Source of the DNA: Arthrobacter sp. EPSL27
GTDB lineage: Bacteria > Actinomycetota > Actinomycetes > Actinomycetales > Micrococcaceae
Reading direction: 5' to 3'
NCBI RefSeq assembly: GCF_001512305.1
Contig: NZ_LNUT01000003.1
Location: 553,374 to 617,373 of the forward strand
DNA: 64,000 bases
The first letter of the stretch is position 1, and each line of letters starts with the position of its first letter. Positions 60,011 through 64,000 of this stretch are shown piece by piece. Made by a program: the position numbers and the translations under genes. A model generated the notes under the pieces. The model was not told the origin of the DNA and searched no databases. It was given only the letters and a program-made list of their open reading frames with translations.

Positions 60011-61749
60011 CCAGGCGCCTGGTGGTGGTGGGCAGCGGGATCGCGGGACTCTACGCGGCCCTGCTGGCCTCCGACGCCTCCGGCGGCAGCCTGCCGGCGC
60101 CCGAGGTGGTGCTCCTGACGAAGGGGACCCTCGAGCAGAGCAACACCTTTTACGCCCAGGGCGGGGTCTCCGCGGTGCTGGCGCCGGGGGAGGCCGCGGC
60201 GGGCGATTCCGTGGCCGCCCACATCGCTGACACCCTCGCCGCCGGTGCCGGGCTTAACGATCCCGACGCCGTGCGGGTGCTGTGCACCGAAGCGGTCCGC
60301 GACATTGCGGGCCTGCAGCGGTTCGGGGTGGCCTTCGACGCCGGTTCCGGCGGCGGCCCGGCGCTGGGCCTCGAAGCGGCGCATTCCGCGGCGCGCATCC
60401 TGCACGCCGGCGGGGACGCAACCGGCGCCTGCATCACCCGCGCGCTCGTGGCCGCCGTCCTGCAGCGGACGGTGGAAGGCCGGCTGCGGGTGGAGACGGG
60501 GGCCTTCGTCACGGAACTGCTCACCGGCGGTTCCGGCGACGGCCCGACGGCGGACGCGGCCCGGGTGACGGGCGTCGCGTACCTGGCCAGCGGGCAGCCG
60601 CGGCGCCTGGACGCCGACGCGGTGCTCCTGGCCACCGGCGGTGCGGGCCGGCTGTTCGCCCGCACCAGCAATCCCGCCGTCGCCACGGCCGACGGGCTGG
60701 CTCTGGCCTGGCGCGCCGGCGCGGCCGTCCGGGACCTGGAGTTCTTCCAGTTCCACCCCACCACCCTGGCCGCGGCGGAGACCCCCGGCGGGCCGCCGGC
60801 GCTGCTCATTTCCGAGGCAGTCCGCGGGGAAGGCGCCGTCCTGCGCGACGCCGCCGGCTGCCGTTTTATGCCGGACTACCACCCGGATGCCGAGCTGGCC
60901 CCGCGCGACGTCGTCTCCCGGAGCATCGCCCTGCACCTCGCCGCGACGGGCGCGCCGGCGGACAGCCCGGTGTTCCTGGACGCCCGGGGGATCGAGGCCG
61001 CCCGCGGTCAAGGGTTCCTGGCCCGGCGGTTCCCCACCATCAGCGCGGCCACCCGCGCAGCCGGCTACGACTGGACCACTGAGATGCTGCCGGTGTCCCC
61101 GGCGGCGCACTACTGGATGGGCGGGGTGTCCACCGACCTGTGGGGGCGCACCTCCGTGCCGGGGCTGTACGCCGCCGGCGAGGTGGCGTGCACGGGTGCG
61201 CAGGGCGCCAACCGGCTCGCCAGCAACTCACTCCTCGAGGGCCTGGTCTTCGGCCGCCGGGCCGTGGAGGCATTCCTCGGCGGGGCCGGCGCGGACCACT
61301 GGCCCGTAGCCCCGGACGCCGGGGCCAGGGACCGGCTGCCCGCCGCCGGGGCAGGGCACCGTGGCGTCCCGTTCAGCCGCGATGCTCTTCGACGGTTGAT
61401 GACTCGCGCCGCCGGGGTGCTGCGTACGGAGGCTGAACTCGATGCTGCGGCCACTCAGCTTGCGGCCTGGGCCGCCGCCGTCCGCCCCGGCAGCGTGAGC
61501 GACGCAGCGGTCACGGGGGAGCACGAGGACCGGAACCTGCTCCTCGCCGCGCAGCTGCTGGTGGCCGCGGCGCGGCGGCGGCCCGGTTCCGTGGGCGCCC
61601 ACTACCGGGCCGACGCGGCCGTTTCCACCGCAGGTGTCCCAGCAGTGCCCGCTATGCCCGCAGCCCCGGCCCGCCCCACCCCGCCGGCCGGTGCGCACAG
61701 CCACCGGCACCCCGCCGCATCCCGCCCCAAACAGAGGATTCCGTCATGA
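60007..61749 (+). CDS. nadB: L-aspartate oxidase
   Basis: FAD enzyme oxidising L-aspartate to iminoaspartate for NadA. 580 residues. FAD-binding GSGIAGLYAALLA at the N-terminus; SNTFYAQGGVSAVL; EFFQFHPTTL; the active-site Arg segment EAVRGEGAVLRDAAG; and the family end-piece GLYAAGEVACTGAQGANRLASNSLLEGLVFGRRA. The last 40 residues are Pro/Ala/His-rich and probably disordered. ATG 60007 is chosen because it overlaps nadA by 4 nt; the frame is open far upstream inside nadA. Confidence 0.96.
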   Translation: MTRRLVVVGSGIAGLYAALLASDASGGSLPAPEVVLLTKGTLEQSNTFYAQGGVSAVLAPGEAAAGDSVAAHIADTLAAGAGLNDPDAVRVLCTEAVRDIAGLQRFGVAFDAGSGGGPALGLEAAHSAARILHAGGDATGACITRALVAAVLQRTVEGRLRVETGAFVTELLTGGSGDGPTADAARVTGVAYLASGQPRRLDADAVLLATGGAGRLFARTSNPAVATADGLALAWRAGAAVRDLEFFQFHPTTLAAAETPGGPPALLISEAVRGEGAVLRDAAGCRFMPDYHPDAELAPRDVVSRSIALHLAATGAPADSPVFLDARGIEAARGQGFLARRFPTISAATRAAGYDWTTEMLPVSPAAHYWMGGVSTDLWGRTSVPGLYAAGEVACTGAQGANRLASNSLLEGLVFGRRAVEAFLGGAGADHWPVAPDAGARDRLPAAGAGHRGVPFSRDALRRLMTRAAGVLRTEAELDAAATQLAAWAAAVRPGSVSDAAVTGEHEDRNLLLAAQLLVAAARRRPGSVGAHYRADAAVSTAGVPAVPAMPAAPARPTPPAGAHSHRHPAASRPKQRIPS

Positions 61750-62681
61750 CAGCACCTGCCGCAGCCCGCCCCAGCGTCCGTCCGGGAACGGACCTCGAAG
61801 GCACCCTGCCCCCGGCCGCCGTGGACGCCGTGCTGCGCGCGGCCCTGCTGGAGGACGCCCCGTCCGGGGACATCACCTCGCAGGTCCTCATTCCGGCCGA
61901 CGCCCGCGCGACGGCGGTCCTCGCCGCCCGCGTTCCCGGCGTGTTCAGCGGCGGCGGGGTGTTCGCGGCCGCGATGAAGCTCACGGACCCGGATGCCGCC
62001 GTCGAACTCCTCGTGGCGGACGGCGCCGCGTTCGATGCCGGGACCGTCCTGGCCCGGGTAACCGGCAATGCCCGGGCCGTGCTGCTGGCTGAACGCGTGG
62101 CCCTGAACCTGGTCCAGCGGATGAGTGCCATCGCCACCAAGACCGCGGAATTCGTCGCCCTGGTGGACGGCACGGGGGCGCGCATTACCGACACCCGGAA
62201 GACCACCCCGGGGCTGCGGGTGCTTGAGCGGTACGCCGTCCGCTGCGGCGGCGGGGCAAACCACCGCTTCGGCTTGTCCGACGCCGTGCTGGCCAAGGAC
62301 AACCACCTGGCCGTGCTGACCGGGGGAGACCCGTCGAAACTCACCGCGGTGCTGCGGGCGGCAAAAGAGCGGCTGGGGCACACCACGCACTTCGAAGTGG
62401 AGGTGGATAGCATGGACCAGATCGGCCCGGTCCTGGCCGCCGGAGTGGACGCCATCATGCTGGACAACTTCACCCTGGCGGACCTGGCCGCCGGTGTGGC
62501 GCTGGTCGGCGGCCGGGCCAGGGTGGAGGCCAGCGGCAACGTGAACCTGGCCACCGTGGCGGGCATCGCCGCGACCGGCGTGGACGTCATCTCGATCGGC
62601 GGGCTCACCCACAGCGTCGCCGCCCTGGACCTGGGGCTCGACCTGGAGCTTGACTTCGACGCCGGACGGCCCGGGCCATGA
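61746..62681 (+). CDS. nadC: Nicotinate-nucleotide pyrophosphorylase (carboxylating)
   Basis: Quinolinate phosphoribosyltransferase, giving nicotinate mononucleotide and closing the de novo branch. 311 residues. Motifs: LLEDAPSGDITSQVL, AERVALNLVQRMSAIAT, TRKTTPGLRVLERYAVRCGGG, NHRFGLSDAVLAKDNHL, VEVDSMDQI and the C-terminal VEASGNVNLATVAGIAATGVDVISIGGLTHS. It overlaps both neighbours by 4 nt. The product joins the same pool as that from PncB. Confidence 0.96.
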   Translation: MTAPAAARPSVRPGTDLEGTLPPAAVDAVLRAALLEDAPSGDITSQVLIPADARATAVLAARVPGVFSGGGVFAAAMKLTDPDAAVELLVADGAAFDAGTVLARVTGNARAVLLAERVALNLVQRMSAIATKTAEFVALVDGTGARITDTRKTTPGLRVLERYAVRCGGGANHRFGLSDAVLAKDNHLAVLTGGDPSKLTAVLRAAKERLGHTTHFEVEVDSMDQIGPVLAAGVDAIMLDNFTLADLAAGVALVGGRARVEASGNVNLATVAGIAATGVDVISIGGLTHSVAALDLGLDLELDFDAGRPGP

Positions 62682-63835
62682 TCTTCCTCGACGCCGCGGC
62701 CACCACCCCGGTCCGCAGGGAGGTCCTCGAGGCCATGTGGCCGTACCTCAGCGGGGACTTCGGCAACCCCGCAAGCCACCATTCGCTCGGGGACTCCGCC
62801 GCCCGGGCGCTCGCCGCGGCACGGGCCGCCACCGCCACGGCGCTGGGCTGCCGCCCGGCGGAGGTGGTCTTCACCTCCGGGGGTACCGAGGCGGACAACC
62901 TGGCCGTCAAGGGCATCGCCCTGGCCCGGCAGGCCGGGGACCCGCGGCTGAACCGGGTGGTGATCAGCGCCGTCGAACATCCGGCCGTGGAGGAATCAGC
63001 CCGGTACCTGGAGCGGATGCACGGCTTCGCCGTCGACGTCGTGCCGGTCGATTCCTGCGGCCGCGTCACCGGGGAAGCCCTCGCCGCGGTGCTCCGGCCG
63101 GAGACCGCCCTGGTCAGCATCATGTACGCCAACAACGAGGTGGGCACGGTGCAGACGGTGGCCCGGCTGGCGGCACTGGCCCGCGCCCAGGGCATCCCCT
63201 TCCACACCGACGCTGTCCAGGCCGCCGGCTGGCTGCCGCTGGACACAGCAGCGCTGGGCGTGGACGCCCTGAGCATCTCCGGCCACAAGCTCGGTGCGCC
63301 GAAAGGCTGCGGGGCCCTGTACGTGCGGAGCCGGACGCCGCTGGAACCCCTGCTCCACGGCGGCGGGCAGGAGCGCGGGCGCAGGTCGGGAACCGGGAAC
63401 GTGGCCGGTGCCGTGGCCCTCGCGACGGCGCTGACGCTTGCGCAGTCCTCGCAGCGGGACAGGGCGGCGGACGTCGCCGGGCTGCGGGATGCGTTCATCC
63501 GCGAGGTCCTGGCGGGGGTTCCCGGGGCGGTGCTCACCGGGGACCCGCGGGACCGGCTGCCCTCCATCGCCTCGTTCTGCTTCCCGGGGACCAGCGGCGA
63601 ATCCGTCCTGCTGGAACTCGAACGCCTCGGCGTCATCTGTTCCAGCGGGTCGGCCTGCGCCGCAGGGTCGGATGAGCCGTCCCCGGTGCTGCTCGCCCTG
63701 GGCATCAGTGCCGACGTCGCGCAGACCGCAGTCCGCTTCAGCTTCGACTCGACCATCACCGCCGCCGAGCTGCAGGAGGCGGCAGCCGCGGTCCGCACCG
63801 CCGTCGGAAGCGTCCAGGCCCTCGGCGCCTCCTGA
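62678..63835 (+). CDS. Cysteine desulfurase (NifS/IscS family)
   Basis: PLP enzyme that takes sulfur from cysteine for Fe-S assembly. 385 residues. PLP lysine in SISGHKLGAPKG; aspartate loop HTDAVQAAG; HSTD-type region; mobile active-site cysteine in ICSSGSACAAGSDEPS. Its place as the fifth gene of nrtR-nadABC, overlapping nadC by 4 nt, indicates that it matures the NadA cluster, as NadR-linked NifS does in Bacillus. No IscU/SufU gene is adjacent. The C-terminus is followed 43 bp later by an IS end. Confidence 0.94.
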   Translation: MIFLDAAATTPVRREVLEAMWPYLSGDFGNPASHHSLGDSAARALAAARAATATALGCRPAEVVFTSGGTEADNLAVKGIALARQAGDPRLNRVVISAVEHPAVEESARYLERMHGFAVDVVPVDSCGRVTGEALAAVLRPETALVSIMYANNEVGTVQTVARLAALARAQGIPFHTDAVQAAGWLPLDTAALGVDALSISGHKLGAPKGCGALYVRSRTPLEPLLHGGGQERGRRSGTGNVAGAVALATALTLAQSSQRDRAADVAGLRDAFIREVLAGVPGAVLTGDPRDRLPSIASFCFPGTSGESVLLELERLGVICSSGSACAAGSDEPSPVLLALGISADVAQTAVRFSFDSTITAAELQEAAAAVRTAVGSVQALGAS

Positions 63836-63878
63836 CCCCGGGATGCGCCATCACTTAACCCTGTTCCCAAGTGCTGTG

Positions 63879-63930
63879 ATGTCTCACCTGATCGTTGACA
63901 CTTCATGTCTCACCTGATCGTGGACATTTC
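63879..63930. repeat. Two 26-bp direct repeats at IS end
   Basis: ATGTCTCACCTGATCGTKGA-type 26-bp units at 63879-63904 and 63905-63930 differ at few positions; a third copy starts at 63931 but keeps only ATGTCTC. The TGTCTCA...TGATCGT sequence looks like a transposon terminal sequence in tandem. Confidence 0.75.
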
Positions 63931-63935
63931 ATGTC

Positions 63936-64000
63936 TCAGGACTTCGTGGACGGTTGCTTGCCCGGGCCGTTGAGGCCGATGTAGACGGTTCCTTTGGGCG
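63936..64000 (-). CDS. C-terminus of IS transposase, partial
   Basis: Only the last 20 or so codons are inside the window. They read PKGTVYIGLNGPGKQPSTKS and then a TGA. The tail fits a transposase/integrase C-terminus such as IS481-family proteins, but it is too short to assign by domain. The call rests on the adjacent repeated terminal sequence. Confidence 0.45.
   Translation of the reverse strand, partial: PKGTVYIGLNGPGKQPSTKS

Larger units (their letters stand above)
63879..64000 (-). mobile_element. Insertion sequence end, truncated by window edge
   Basis: Tandem TGTCTCACCTGATCGT repeats followed by the 3' end of a minus-strand transposase-like frame. The layout (terminal sequence a few bases after the transposase stop) fits an IS481/IS3-type element. 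The other end and the target duplication are outside the window. Confidence 0.55.

Noticed and set aside
58312..61749. 1145-residue frame containing nadB
   Set aside because: The upstream part is a shadow of nrtR and nadA; NadB begins at ATG 60007 with the FAD motif and a 4-nt overlap.

Overview
The window is a 64 kb stretch of a high-GC actinobacterial chromosome. Micrococcaceae (the Arthrobacter/Pseudarthrobacter group) fits best: GTG and TTG starts are common, mismatch repair is represented by NucS, the prmC-sua5-wecA-atp and pncB-clpS-murI-rph gene orders are typically actinobacterial, and a DUF2550 gene follows atpC. I recognised no rRNA or tRNA gene, CRISPR array, phage or plasmid gene. 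Coding density is very high. The only mobile-element DNA I see is the end of an insertion sequence cut by the right edge.

Layout. 1-4435: end of prmC, a threonylcarbamoyl-AMP synthase, and three polyprenyl-linked glycan genes (TagA/WecG-like transferase, GT2 transferase, WecA-like phosphotransferase). 4471-12960: the complete F1Fo ATP synthase operon atpI-atpZ-atpBEFHAGDC plus a DUF2550 gene, with its own promoter. 12966-16891: a membrane esterase coupled to an MprF-like aminoacyl-phosphatidylglycerol synthase whose membrane part looks like an inactive rhomboid. 16997-25287: cold-shock protein, nucS, hydrolase, AI-2E exporter, an unrecognised 630-residue envelope protein, a thioredoxin-like/TPR protein and an old yellow enzyme. 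25378-31622: ABC exporter, nagB, DUF3039, helicase, lipoprotein. 31765-38266: NAD salvage genes pncB-pncA, divergent from clpS-DUF2017, followed by murI-MBL hydrolase-rph-rdgB. 38370-44055: DedA, exonuclease-BRCT, DUF4395, a degenerate ADP-ribosylglycohydrolase, two DUF202 proteins, aquaporin. 44169-52299: sbcDC, two MFS carriers and an IclR regulator. 52393-57894: a 2-oxoacid dehydrogenase operon without a normal E2, then an amino-acid permease divergent from an Lrp-type regulator. 58005-63835: nrtR-nadA-nadB-nadC-cysteine desulfurase, a five-gene NAD synthesis operon joined by 4-nt overlaps behind a palindromic operator. 63879-64000: IS end.

Several threads connect the genes. Both NAD routes are present: salvage (pncA/pncB) and de novo (nadABC with its own Fe-S desulfurase), with NrtR as the likely local repressor. 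Fourteen genes have a TANNNT hexamer ending 6-7 nt before the start codon, which predicts leaderless mRNAs as a major mode of expression here. Small tandem repeats with 12, 14, 15, 16, 26 and 59 nt units recur at gene starts, gene ends and in one divergent promoter. The most unusual candidates for follow-up are the rhomboid-like/MprF-esterase pair, the E1-lipoyl-hydrolase operon that resembles a split AcoC, and the 59-bp array between the pncB and clpS promoters.
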